Assembly (NCBI RefSeq): GCF_900129375.1 | Contig: NZ_FQVN01000011.1 | Span: forward strand, 62,001 to 126,000 | Origin: Streptoalloteichus hindustanus | Lineage (GTDB): Bacteria; Actinomycetota; Actinomycetes; Mycobacteriales; Pseudonocardiaceae | Direction of reading: 5' to 3' | Length of the DNA stretch: 64,000 nucleotides | Shown here: positions 47,449 through 56,420 of the stretch, piece after piece | Numbering within the stretch: position 1 is the stretch's first letter | How the letters are laid out: each line of letters opens with the position of its first letter | The notes under the pieces: model-generated | Databases searched by the model: none | What the model was told of the DNA's origin: nothing | What the model saw: the letters and a program-made list of their open reading frames with translations, nothing else | Position numbers and translations under genes: made by a program

Positions 47449-47763
47449 TCAGTGCTCAGCCGACTCCCGCCGCGGTTCCGCCCACACGAGGCCGACCTCC
47501 CTGCTGTACGAGAACATCGTCATGAGGCTGTCGACGGACCGAAAGCTCCCGGTCGTCCGCCCCTCGGCCCCGACGACGTTCACGCGGTCGGCGACGGCCA
47601 TTCCCCAGCCCTCCACCCGAGCCTCGGTGATCTCATCCCCCTCGTCCCGCTCGAACCCGCAGACGGCGAACAGCTTCGGCACGGTCGCGGCGACCTCCTC
47701 CGCGACCAACTCCCGCCGATCCCCCTCCAACTCCCAGAACTCAGCCTGGTCCAACGCACCCAT
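47449..47763 (-). CDS. Small hypothetical protein upstream of drmA
   Basis: 104 aa with GGGAGGAG before the ATG. Acidic (many Glu/Asp), with VPKLFAVCGFERDEGDEITEARVEGWGMAVADRVNVVG as the best ordered part; no known motif. It is divergent from the XRE regulator and precedes drmA in the same orientation, so it probably shares the drmAB transcript. It resembles small proteins seen beside XRE/DUF397 pairs. Function unknown. Confidence 0.6.
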   Translation of the reverse strand: MGALDQAEFWELEGDRRELVAEEVAATVPKLFAVCGFERDEGDEITEARVEGWGMAVADRVNVVGAEGRTTGSFRSVDSLMTMFSYSREVGLVWAEPRRESAEH

Positions 47764-47841
47764 CCCCGACCACTCCTCCCGATCAGCGATCGTGATCGCA
47801 TACTAAAAGTGGTCTTATGCCTAGCTTCATGCCACGAAACG
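47764..47841. promoter_or_regulatory. Divergent promoter region between the 104-aa gene (drmAB side) and the XRE regulator
   Basis: 78 bp, AT-rich in the middle (CATACTAAAAGTGGTCTTATG). It is the only space for promoters of both the regulator and, leftward, the 104-aa gene and possibly drmAB. Confidence 0.5.
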
Positions 47842-48753
47842 GTGAACCTGGTGCTGGTGCGGCTTGGCAGACTGACGCCACACGACGGATGCGGAGAGGG
47901 CCTCTTTCCAGAACGCGGCGACCCGCCAGCCCTGCGCTGGTTGGTTGGCAACGAATTACGACAAGCGCGTGTGCGTGTCGGGAAGACGCAGGCCGACGCC
48001 GCCCAAGCAGTTGGATGCAGCAAGTCAAAGATCAACTACTTGGAGAGCGGCCGCAACCAACAGCAGCCAGAGGAAGTCCGTCGGCTGCTCGCCTTCTACA
48101 GCGCTGACCCCGCCCACATCGAACGCCTGGTGACCCTGACGGAACGAGCCGACCAGCAGAGCTGGTGGGCACCGTTCAGCGACATCGTTCCCAAATGGCT
48201 GAAGACCTTTGTTGGTCTGGAAGCACTTGCCCAAAGTGAGTTCGTGTACGAGCCGCTGCTACTACCAGGGCTCGTGCAGACACCCGACTACGCAGCCGCG
48301 CTACTGATCAACAATCTTCGCGTTGCTCCCGCCGGGGCTGACCGCGTAGTGAAGCTTCGGATGGCCAGGCAAGCGAGGCTCTCCGGCAACGAGCCCTTGC
48401 AGTACCACGCCGTCATCGAGGAACCAGTGCTGAACCGCCTTGTAGGCGGCCCTAACGTCATGCGCGCTCAGCTACGGCACCTGCTGAAACTTATGGAGCA
48501 GGACAACATCGTCCTACAAGTCATGCCTTCATGTGTAGCCGTTCATGACGGACTTGACGGGGAGTTCACCCTTCTCACATTCGCGGAAGCTCTCAGCATC
48601 GGATACGTCGAGTTTCCAGCGGGAGCAGTGTACGTGCAGGATCAGGATCAGGTCGCCTTGCATAGCAAGGCCGCTGACCGACTGTCCTCGGTAGCGTTGT
48701 CGCCAACTGACACGGCCGAGATGATCCGCACGTACCTCGACGCGCTTCCCTGA
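47842..48753 (+). CDS. XRE-family regulator with DUF5753 domain
   Basis: 303 aa from a GTG at 47842; further GTGs at 47851 and 47857 are equally possible because no ribosome site is visible. HTH: LRWLVGNELRQARVRVGKTQADAAQAVGCSKSKINYLESG. The C-terminal DUF5753 region is marked by YEPLLLPGLVQTPDYA, RQARL, and IVLQVMPSCVAVHDGLDGEFTLLTF. Such regulators are normally paired with a DUF397 protein, as here 13 bp downstream; WhiJ-type pairs in Streptomyces work as repressor plus antagonist. Confidence 0.9.
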   Translation: MNLVLVRLGRLTPHDGCGEGLFPERGDPPALRWLVGNELRQARVRVGKTQADAAQAVGCSKSKINYLESGRNQQQPEEVRRLLAFYSADPAHIERLVTLTERADQQSWWAPFSDIVPKWLKTFVGLEALAQSEFVYEPLLLPGLVQTPDYAAALLINNLRVAPAGADRVVKLRMARQARLSGNEPLQYHAVIEEPVLNRLVGGPNVMRAQLRHLLKLMEQDNIVLQVMPSCVAVHDGLDGEFTLLTFAEALSIGYVEFPAGAVYVQDQDQVALHSKAADRLSSVALSPTDTAEMIRTYLDALP

Positions 48754-48766
48754 AGGAGAAGTCGAC

Positions 48767-49024
48767 ATGAGCAGGCCAGCAACAACCTTGTTTTGGCGGA
48801 CCTCCAGTCGGAGCAGTGATGGCTCCAACTGCGTCGAGGTCGCTGGTTGGCGGAAGTCAAGCCACAGCAGCAACGGTGAGAGCTGCGTGGAGGCCGGGTC
48901 CAGTGCGGACCTTGTGCTGACAGCCGACTCTAAGAACCCGGGTGGACCGGCTCTTAGCTTCCACAGGGCCGAATGGGGCAAGTTTGTGAGCGTGCTCAGG
49001 TCAGGCCAACTTGACCTGACCTGA
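48767..49024 (+). CDS. DUF397 protein with doubled W-R-x-S-S motif
   Basis: 85 aa, GGAG upstream of the ATG. A DUF397 domain normally has one WRKSSxSxxxxxCVEVA block; here two occur in a row, WRTSSRSSDGSNCVEVA and WRKSSHSSNGESCVEAG, so the N-terminus is a partial duplication. The typical ending (GGPALSFHRAEWGKFV) follows. DUF397 proteins are thought to antagonise their XRE partner. Convergent with drmMI, 20 bp between stops. Confidence 0.88.
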   Translation: MSRPATTLFWRTSSRSSDGSNCVEVAGWRKSSHSSNGESCVEAGSSADLVLTADSKNPGGPALSFHRAEWGKFVSVLRSGQLDLT

Positions 49025-49044
49025 GCACCTCCCACACCTGGGGA

Positions 49045-52000
49045 TCAGAACAAGGCTCCATCCGGAGGAATCAACGCACCGTCAACGCTCTCGTTGGCCG
49101 AGGGCGGGAGGCTCCGCCTGCGGTTGCCCCCCACCCGACGCCCACGGTTGTGCAAACCCTGTGCGATCTCTTCGGCGTGCCGCGCGTGGTTCAGCTCCAG
49201 GAGGCGGTCCAACACCTCAACCTGCACCTCCGGAGCGATGGTGAAGCGCCGGCCCTGCCGGGTCTCGTAGAAGCCGTGCCCCAGGTCGAGATCTGTCCAG
49301 CCATACGCCTCAGCCACCGCTTTGTCGACCTCAACGTGGATCTCCCGCAACCGCTGGATCTCGTCGTCAGTCTCACCCGGCTTGTGCACCAGGTTGTAGA
49401 GCTTCGTGAGCCCAAGCTGCCGACCCAGCATCACACCCCGCCGGAACGTATGCAGCTGCTCCCCCACTCGATCCATCCGGGCAGTCAGCTCCGGTTGCGG
49501 GAACGTCTCGAACCCGTCCGACGGCGTGTAGCGAAGCCTCGTCTCAAGCGTCGACTCACCCTTCGTCGTCCACCATCCAAAGTGAACGTTGCTCGACAGC
49601 AAGGTGAGGTAGGAATCCCGGTCTATCGCGAAGACAACAACCTGCTCGCTCATGACCTGGCGGGTCGACACGAACTGAGGCAGACCAGTTTTGCTCACGC
49701 GCGCAATCACAAGCACGCGATCGAGCCCAGCAATCGCCTCCATCATGGCAGGCCGCCTCTCGGCGTACTGCCACCACCTCTCGCGATACACCCTTCGGTT
49801 GTTTTGTGACCGGAAGGGCTTCACATCACGCTCAACGATCTCGAAGCACTCCGCATACTCGGCCGCCTTCGCTTCGGACCAACCATGGAAGTTGATCACC
49901 CAGCGGCTCGCCAAGGAGTCGGGCCGAGAGTTGAGGTCCTCGCCGTTGAGGTAGGGGAACAGCACCTCCGCGTTACGCGGGTCCTTGTCAATCAACTGAC
50001 GGGCGCGCTCAGTGTCCAGGATGAAACCTGCTCCAAGCACGATCGAACCCTGAAACGACTGCTCAGCGTTGGCCATCAGCCGATTAGGGCTACCGGAGAC
50101 CCGTGACCGGGGGCTGAGTGACGGCGTGATACCGGAGACACGGTTGCCGTCAAGGGTCCGCACCTCCTTCTCGCGGGTGCGACCTACCCAGATCAATGCG
50201 ACTTCCAGGTTCGCCGCACCGGGCCAGGGTTGAGACTTGACCGCGCGATAGACTTCCCAGCCTCGCCCGACCGCCTGGTCCAGCCCCACCTCACGCGTGT
50301 CGCCCTGAGCGATCGTGTTCGTGGCGATGATCCCCAGCCGCCCCCGATCACTAATGTCGAGATTTCGAAGCAGGAAGTAGGAGCACAGGTCAGCGCTGCC
50401 ACGCCTGCCACGCCCCACATGCTTGACCAGGTACTCGCGAACGTCCCGGCCAATCGAACCGGTCAGGCGCTGGCCGCCAACAAACGGCGGGTTGCCCACC
50501 ACAGCATCAAAACCTCCGCGCCGCATCACCTCGGGGAACTCGAGGGGCCAGTGCAGCGGTCGAATGGGCTCCGGGCGCGGTCCGCGCAACCATTCCTCAA
50601 TGACCTCGCCCAGCCGTCCCTCTAGAGGTGATTCCTCCTCGGACCGCAACGGCAGGATTTTGAGTGCATCGCCGGTCACCAAGTCCAGATAGGATTCGTA
50701 GCTCTTGGTGTCCTCGTCCCCCTCTTCACGGCCGCGTGCTTCACACAAGGCGGCGCCCACCACCGCGTCGGCCATCAGTCGGAGACGTCTCGTCAACCGC
50801 TCGGCCTTCGCCAGCTTCTCTGCTTTCTCCTTCGACTCGTCGTGGTACTGGGCGACAGTCGCCTCGATCTCCTCACGGAGCTTCGTCGCGTCGGTCAGCG
50901 CCGCGTCGATGTGGTCGTCGATGGCACCTGGGATCTGATTGTTGCGGGCCAAGCCGCTCGCGGGGTCAAGGTGGAAGCGCACGAGCTGGTCGAGGGACCG
51001 CACACCCACCAGCGAGTCACCCCAGCGAAGGGCGTGGTCGAGGAAGCCAAAGGGCCTGTCCTTGGCCAGGGTGACCAGCCACAGCGAGAGTTTCGCCAGC
51101 TCCACCGCCATGTCATCGCGATCGACCCCGTACAGGCACCGCGCGGCGACCATCCGCCGCGCGGCCAGCAGCATGCCCTCGCGATCCTCCCCGCCGTTCA
51201 TGATGTCGGCGACATATTGAGGAACCCCGTCGCGGTCCCAACCCTCCACCAGACGCTCGGCGAGGTAGCGGCAGGCCGAGACCAGGAACGCGCCTGAGCC
51301 CATCGCCGGGTCGCAGATCTTCAAGTCCAGCAACTTCTCCGCTGGCTTGACACTCCACTCACCACGCTCGACGCCTTCCGCCGGTCCGGGCTCGAAGCAC
51401 AACGGTGCAAGGGTGTGCTCCACGACCTCCTCAGCCAGGGAGCGCGGCGTGTAGTGCGTGCCCGTGGCGCGCCGGTCACCGACCTGCGTGAACAACACGG
51501 ACCCGGCAGGGAAGACCGTCGGCTCGTTCCGAAGGTCCTGGCGCAACAGGCCCCAGAAGGGACGAATCCGCTCCGCGAGCGCGGAGTCGTTGTCACAGGC
51601 GGCGTGCAGTGCCGCGACCTGGTCCAACGTCGGCTCGGTCGCGAGCGCCTTGGCGAGCTGTCGAGAGGTCAGGCCACACGTAGCCAGAAGCCAGGTCCGC
51701 AGCTTCTCGTCACCCTGGGCCGCGAGGGATTCCAGCTCCGCCAAGGGAATCTCGGGCTCCAACTTGCCGATGAGGCCGACGTACGGCTCATCGACCTTGC
51801 GGCAGGAGAAGTCCAGCAAGCCCTCGTAGACGTGACCGATCTGCTCGACGTCCAAGCCCGCGTAGCTCAACCGTTCCGCCGCACGGCCCTTGTGGCGCAG
51901 CACTAGGAGCGCGTCGAGGATCTCGTGGATCACGCGGTCCGAGACCCGCGCCTGCTCCAGCCAGGGGAACGCCCACGGGTTGAACAGCGATCCACCGTGA

Positions 52001-53082
52001 GCCGGAATCCGGAGGTCCGGATGCCAGCTTCCGTCGTGAATCGCGCAGAAGAGAGCCAGCAGGCGCGGCCACGCGGCCTTGCGGCGGTCGCCGATCTCGT
52101 CGCCGTGGAGGTTCCGCTCCGCCTCAAGCCGCTCGTAAAGCGTGGACACCGCGTACGACTCGGCGTAGACGGGGTCGTTGACCGGGAGGAGGCGCTGTTC
52201 CTCCGCGTAGAGCAGGAAGACCAAGCGCATGAGCACCGTCAGGCTGGCGCGGTAGATCTCCCGTTCGGAGGCGACGTCGAGCAGCCTCCCGCCTTCTTCG
52301 CGGTCGAGCCGGGCCAGTTCGGCCACGAACAGCTCGACCGCTTGGCGCACCTGGTTGCCGAGCGTGTCAGTGACCTGGGCCTGCGCCGCAGCGCTGCGCG
52401 CGAACAGGCCGGCGAGGCTGGTCGAGGGCTTGTTGTCCGGCGTCGTAGCCGGTGGCAGGACACGGGGAGCGCTGAGCAGGGTGGCGAACGCCCGCAGCAG
52501 CACGGGTTCTTCCAGCCAGAGGTCCGCGTCGAAGACGGCGGTGCTGCTGGCCTCGCCGGGGCGCGCGTGCACGAGCACCCAGAACTGCCCGTTGGTCAGC
52601 AGCGCCAGGGGAATTCCAGTATCCCGGCAGATCTGCGCGACCCGTTCCGACAATGCGGGCTGACCGTTGACCGCCTTGGTCAGTGACTCGTCGAACGGTC
52701 GCCGATACACGTACATCCGACCAGCGCGGCCACCCTCGGGCGTTGGCGCGGAGACCACGTTGTCGGGGCGCGGGCCGGAGAAGTCCGGTGGAACAGACGT
52801 ACCACTGTCCATCATGGACGGTGGGAAGCGCAGCAGCTCGGCGAGCACGAGGTCCTGCCACGCGGAGCCGAGGACGTCGGGGGCTTCGCTGAACTCGGCC
52901 CACGCCTGGCGCAGACGGGTGCGAACGCCGTCGGGGACGGTTTCGAGGCCGTGGGGGAACGCCTCGGTGAGCGTCGGCAGCGCCAGGAACGGGCCTTCCG
53001 GGCGAAGCAGACCAAGCCATTCGGAGTGGTGCTCGGCGTTGCTGGGCGTGCGGGCGCCGGTGGCGCGGCGAGCAGGGGACAT
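49045..53082 (-). CDS. drmMI: DISARM adenine methyltransferase DrmMI
   Basis: 1345 aa; ATG overlaps the drmD stop (TGATG). An N-terminal helical part is followed by an N6-adenine methyltransferase core with the SAM motif DPAMGSGAFL at 591-600 and the catalytic NPPF at 864-867, then a target-recognition region to the end. The size and Eco57I/PglX-like core match DrmMI of class 1 DISARM. It would methylate host DNA at an unknown site. No endonuclease motif seen. Confidence 0.9.
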   Translation of the reverse strand: MSPARRATGARTPSNAEHHSEWLGLLRPEGPFLALPTLTEAFPHGLETVPDGVRTRLRQAWAEFSEAPDVLGSAWQDLVLAELLRFPPSMMDSGTSVPPDFSGPRPDNVVSAPTPEGGRAGRMYVYRRPFDESLTKAVNGQPALSERVAQICRDTGIPLALLTNGQFWVLVHARPGEASSTAVFDADLWLEEPVLLRAFATLLSAPRVLPPATTPDNKPSTSLAGLFARSAAAQAQVTDTLGNQVRQAVELFVAELARLDREEGGRLLDVASEREIYRASLTVLMRLVFLLYAEEQRLLPVNDPVYAESYAVSTLYERLEAERNLHGDEIGDRRKAAWPRLLALFCAIHDGSWHPDLRIPAHGGSLFNPWAFPWLEQARVSDRVIHEILDALLVLRHKGRAAERLSYAGLDVEQIGHVYEGLLDFSCRKVDEPYVGLIGKLEPEIPLAELESLAAQGDEKLRTWLLATCGLTSRQLAKALATEPTLDQVAALHAACDNDSALAERIRPFWGLLRQDLRNEPTVFPAGSVLFTQVGDRRATGTHYTPRSLAEEVVEHTLAPLCFEPGPAEGVERGEWSVKPAEKLLDLKICDPAMGSGAFLVSACRYLAERLVEGWDRDGVPQYVADIMNGGEDREGMLLAARRMVAARCLYGVDRDDMAVELAKLSLWLVTLAKDRPFGFLDHALRWGDSLVGVRSLDQLVRFHLDPASGLARNNQIPGAIDDHIDAALTDATKLREEIEATVAQYHDESKEKAEKLAKAERLTRRLRLMADAVVGAALCEARGREEGDEDTKSYESYLDLVTGDALKILPLRSEEESPLEGRLGEVIEEWLRGPRPEPIRPLHWPLEFPEVMRRGGFDAVVGNPPFVGGQRLTGSIGRDVREYLVKHVGRGRRGSADLCSYFLLRNLDISDRGRLGIIATNTIAQGDTREVGLDQAVGRGWEVYRAVKSQPWPGAANLEVALIWVGRTREKEVRTLDGNRVSGITPSLSPRSRVSGSPNRLMANAEQSFQGSIVLGAGFILDTERARQLIDKDPRNAEVLFPYLNGEDLNSRPDSLASRWVINFHGWSEAKAAEYAECFEIVERDVKPFRSQNNRRVYRERWWQYAERRPAMMEAIAGLDRVLVIARVSKTGLPQFVSTRQVMSEQVVVFAIDRDSYLTLLSSNVHFGWWTTKGESTLETRLRYTPSDGFETFPQPELTARMDRVGEQLHTFRRGVMLGRQLGLTKLYNLVHKPGETDDEIQRLREIHVEVDKAVAEAYGWTDLDLGHGFYETRQGRRFTIAPEVQVEVLDRLLELNHARHAEEIAQGLHNRGRRVGGNRRRSLPPSANESVDGALIPPDGALF

Positions 53083-56000
53083 CAGTGCGCTCCTCGGGCG
53101 ATCGCGGCGGGAACCAGGAACTCCACGGCAACCGGGAAGGTGTGCGTCCTGGGACCGGCGTAGCGCCGCCGCAACGCCTCGGTCTCACGTTCCCGTTGTT
53201 CCGGCAGGGAGTTCAGGCGCGTGGTCAACGCGTCGCGGTCGGCCCGCAGCTGGTCCTGCTCGGTCTCGAACAGGCTGGGCTGGTACCAGAGGTCCTTGTC
53301 CTCCAGCACCGACCTGATCGACCGCTCCAGCTCGTCGAGCACGGCCTCGATCGCCGTGACCTCCTCGTCGCAGCGTTGCCGCAGAAGGCTCTGCATGCTG
53401 CGGATGCGGTCGGAGGCGCGGGTGGTGAGCGCGCGCCTCAAGGGATCGGCCAGCTCAGACCACACCGCCGCGAGCCGGGCCCGAACTCCTTCGGGGACGG
53501 GCTCATCCGACGCGGCCGCCAACCAGGAGCTAACCTCGTCTTTCTTGGCGCGCACGAGCTTTCCGCCCTCGATCAGCCCGCCAGCGGTGATGACCTCCTC
53601 GTGAAGGCGCGTGCCTTCCGCTCCAGTGACAACCACGCGGCCGTACGCGACCGCCGCCGGTACGCGCAGCGTGTCCCCAGGAACCACCCGGGCCGTGACC
53701 CGGCGCAGCTTGGCCGCGCCACTCGGCGACGCGTCACCGTTGATCGACGCCCTGGCCTGCGCCCACAGCTCCGCGCGCAACAGCCGCAGACACATCTGCA
53801 CCAGGCGGTGTCCCAGGTGGAGCAGGACGACGTCCTGCCGCCCTGCCACGGCATCCTGGTCGAAGGTGACCGGCCGCTCGGCACCGGTGACGGGGTGGTA
53901 GAGGCCGTCGTTGCGCGCTGAGGCCCAGGCTCCTGGCAGCTCCGGCAGGCGGAAGACCGGTGCGGCCAGGCCCGGCAGCGGATCGGCCGGTGTCAGGTCA
54001 CGGCGGTGGGCCAGGCGGAGTGCGGTGCGGACCACCTGCTCCAGCGTCTCCGGCGTGAGGTCGAGATCCGTGCGGCTGCTGGCCAACGCGTCGGTGAGGC
54101 GTTGCAGGTCGCGGGCGAGATCCCGGTCCACCTTGAGCCGGGCCCGCTTGGCGCGGCTGGCGATCTCGACGTCCGCGGCGTGCCAGTCGGCCGCGCGACC
54201 GAGCATCTTCTCCTCCACCTGGGCGGCGATGACCTCGCCCGCGCTGCCCAGGTCGGCCCGGATGCGCTCGACTTTCTCCGCGGCGACGCGCAGGAAGGCC
54301 AGCTCGTCCTCCAGCGATCCGGCGTTGAACGTCCGCTGCCGCCACCCGACCGGCACGAAGTGCCGCACCTCCACAGTGGACGCCCGCTGGCCGTGCCGGT
54401 CCACGCGGCCGTTGCGCTGCTCCAACCGGTTGGGGTTCCAGGGAATCTCCCAGTGCAGCACGCGGTGGCAGTGCCACTGGAGGTTGATGCCCTCGCTGGC
54501 CGCGTCCGTGGCGACCAGCACCCGCACCGGGTCGAGTTCCGGCTCGGCGGTGAAGACGTTCTTGATCCGCTCGCGTTCGTCTCTGTCCTGGCCGCCGTAG
54601 AGCAGGGCGAGCCGCTCCTGGGGATAACCCTCGTGGATCAGGCGGTCGAACAGCCAGCGCTGGGTGTCGCGGTACTCCGTGAAGATGATGACGCGCTCGT
54701 CGGACCACTCGCCGTGGGGGCGAACGATGGGGTCAAGCCACCCGCGCAGCGCGGCGAACTTGCCGTCCGGGCGCCCCTGGGCCTGACGCGCCCAGTCCCG
54801 CAGCTCGACCAACATCCCGCGTTCCTCCGCGGACAACGGCGGCGCCCACTGCCGAACCGCGACCAGGGCGTCCGACTCGGTGTCGCCATAGGCGGCGTCG
54901 TCCTCGGCGGTCTCCTCCAGCTTGTCGATCAGGGGGCGCAGCACGCGCTCACCCGTCGCATCGGCGACGGGTTTCGCCTCGTCGCGCTGGGACATCGTCT
55001 CCAGATGCTTCTCGACCGTCTCCGCGAAGGCCTTCGGCGAGGAGAAGAGGCGACGCTTGAGCAGCGTCGTCACGAAGTCCGCCGCGATGCGCTGCGCCTT
55101 CGCGCCCGCGGCCTCGCGTCGGCTCTGGGCGTAGCGGTTGAGCAGCGCATGTGCGTGCCGCTCGTCTGCGGAGTACTCAACCTCCACGTAGCCGAGGTCG
55201 CGGGCGCCGAAGCGCGGGGTGCCGTCCCACTTCGCGGGCAGCTCGCTCTTGAGTCGGCGCACCATGACGCGGGCGAGCTGTTCCTCGGTCGGCCGCACGC
55301 CACGGGCGAACCTCTGGTCGTCCAGCAGCTCCAGCAACGCCGTGAACGACTCCAGGTAGCCGTTGTGCGGGGTGGCCGAGAGGAACAGCCGGTGCTCGCA
55401 GTGGGGGGCCAACTGGCGGATCGCCTTGGTCCGCAGGGAGTCAACCGCGTACCGACCACGGCCGGAAGGCGCGCAGGTGTGGACCTCGTCCACGACGAGG
55501 AGGTCGATGGTCCTGGGATAGCGCGGAACCGAGGGAAGGACCTCCCGCAACAGCCGCATCGGGCGTTCGCGCTTGAGCCAGTCGACGCTGACGATCAGGC
55601 GGGGGTAGTGGGTCCAGGGATTGGCGTAGAGGCCACGGGAACGGCGCAGGTCCTTCAGCATCTGCGTGTCGACGATGCGGAAGTCCAGGCCGAACTTGTC
55701 GCGCATCTCGTCGCGCCACTGCAACGTGAGCCCGGCCGGGCAGACGATCAGCATCGTGCGGGCCCGGTGGCGGAGCATCAGCTCCTGCATCACCAGCCCG
55801 GCCTCAATCGTCTTCCCGAGTCCGACGTCATCCGCGATCAAGAGGTTCGTGCGGGGCATGGACAGTGCCCGGACGACGGGGTCAAGCTGGTAGTCCTCGA
55901 TCTGGATGCCGGAGCGGAACGGGGCCTGGAGGGCGGTCCTGTCGGCGGAGGCGACCGCACCCCATCGCACGGCGTGGAGGAACGCGGCCAGCTCGTCGGG

Positions 56001-56279
56001 AGCGTCGAAACCGGCCTCGGGACTCGGCAGGACCGTCGTGTCATGGATGACGGCCCCGATCTCCAGCTCCCAGACGACGCGCAACTCCTCGTCCCGTGCG
56101 TCGTCCTCGACGCTGATCAGGGACACGAGGTGTGGCCGACGACCGCTGAAGCGTTGCGGGTCGTCGCTCGCGATCTCGCCCTGGGCCACGCTCGCGGCCA
56201 CCCACTGCCGGTTCCGGACGGTCACGAGCTGGCCCTCGCTCGGGACCGCGACCACTGGCTCATCCGACACGCTCGTCAC
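53082..56279 (-). CDS. drmD: DISARM SNF2-like helicase DrmD
   Basis: 1065 aa from a GTG with GGGGGAGGGG upstream. SNF2 motifs in order: I LLIADDVGLGKTIEAG (about 147-162), II VVDEVHTCA (about 270), III LSATPHNGY, V TDAASEGINLQ, and VI NRLEQRNGRVDRHGQ (about 630). The long helical C-terminus is typical of DrmD. It defines the class 1 type of DISARM together with DrmMI. First gene of the minus-strand drmD-drmMI operon. Confidence 0.93.
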   Translation of the reverse strand: MTSVSDEPVVAVPSEGQLVTVRNRQWVAASVAQGEIASDDPQRFSGRRPHLVSLISVEDDARDEELRVVWELEIGAVIHDTTVLPSPEAGFDAPDELAAFLHAVRWGAVASADRTALQAPFRSGIQIEDYQLDPVVRALSMPRTNLLIADDVGLGKTIEAGLVMQELMLRHRARTMLIVCPAGLTLQWRDEMRDKFGLDFRIVDTQMLKDLRRSRGLYANPWTHYPRLIVSVDWLKRERPMRLLREVLPSVPRYPRTIDLLVVDEVHTCAPSGRGRYAVDSLRTKAIRQLAPHCEHRLFLSATPHNGYLESFTALLELLDDQRFARGVRPTEEQLARVMVRRLKSELPAKWDGTPRFGARDLGYVEVEYSADERHAHALLNRYAQSRREAAGAKAQRIAADFVTTLLKRRLFSSPKAFAETVEKHLETMSQRDEAKPVADATGERVLRPLIDKLEETAEDDAAYGDTESDALVAVRQWAPPLSAEERGMLVELRDWARQAQGRPDGKFAALRGWLDPIVRPHGEWSDERVIIFTEYRDTQRWLFDRLIHEGYPQERLALLYGGQDRDERERIKNVFTAEPELDPVRVLVATDAASEGINLQWHCHRVLHWEIPWNPNRLEQRNGRVDRHGQRASTVEVRHFVPVGWRQRTFNAGSLEDELAFLRVAAEKVERIRADLGSAGEVIAAQVEEKMLGRAADWHAADVEIASRAKRARLKVDRDLARDLQRLTDALASSRTDLDLTPETLEQVVRTALRLAHRRDLTPADPLPGLAAPVFRLPELPGAWASARNDGLYHPVTGAERPVTFDQDAVAGRQDVVLLHLGHRLVQMCLRLLRAELWAQARASINGDASPSGAAKLRRVTARVVPGDTLRVPAAVAYGRVVVTGAEGTRLHEEVITAGGLIEGGKLVRAKKDEVSSWLAAASDEPVPEGVRARLAAVWSELADPLRRALTTRASDRIRSMQSLLRQRCDEEVTAIEAVLDELERSIRSVLEDKDLWYQPSLFETEQDQLRADRDALTTRLNSLPEQRERETEALRRRYAGPRTHTFPVAVEFLVPAAIARGAH

Positions 56280-56420
56280 GAAACCCCTCCCCCAACGGAC
56301 ACAAAGATCATCCTTACGGATGGTCTATCACTTCAACCAGGCCGCCGAGGTCACGCGATCAATACCATCCGTCACCGGTAAGGTCATCAGGCGCTCGGAC
56401 GGGTGGCATTGGGGGAAACA

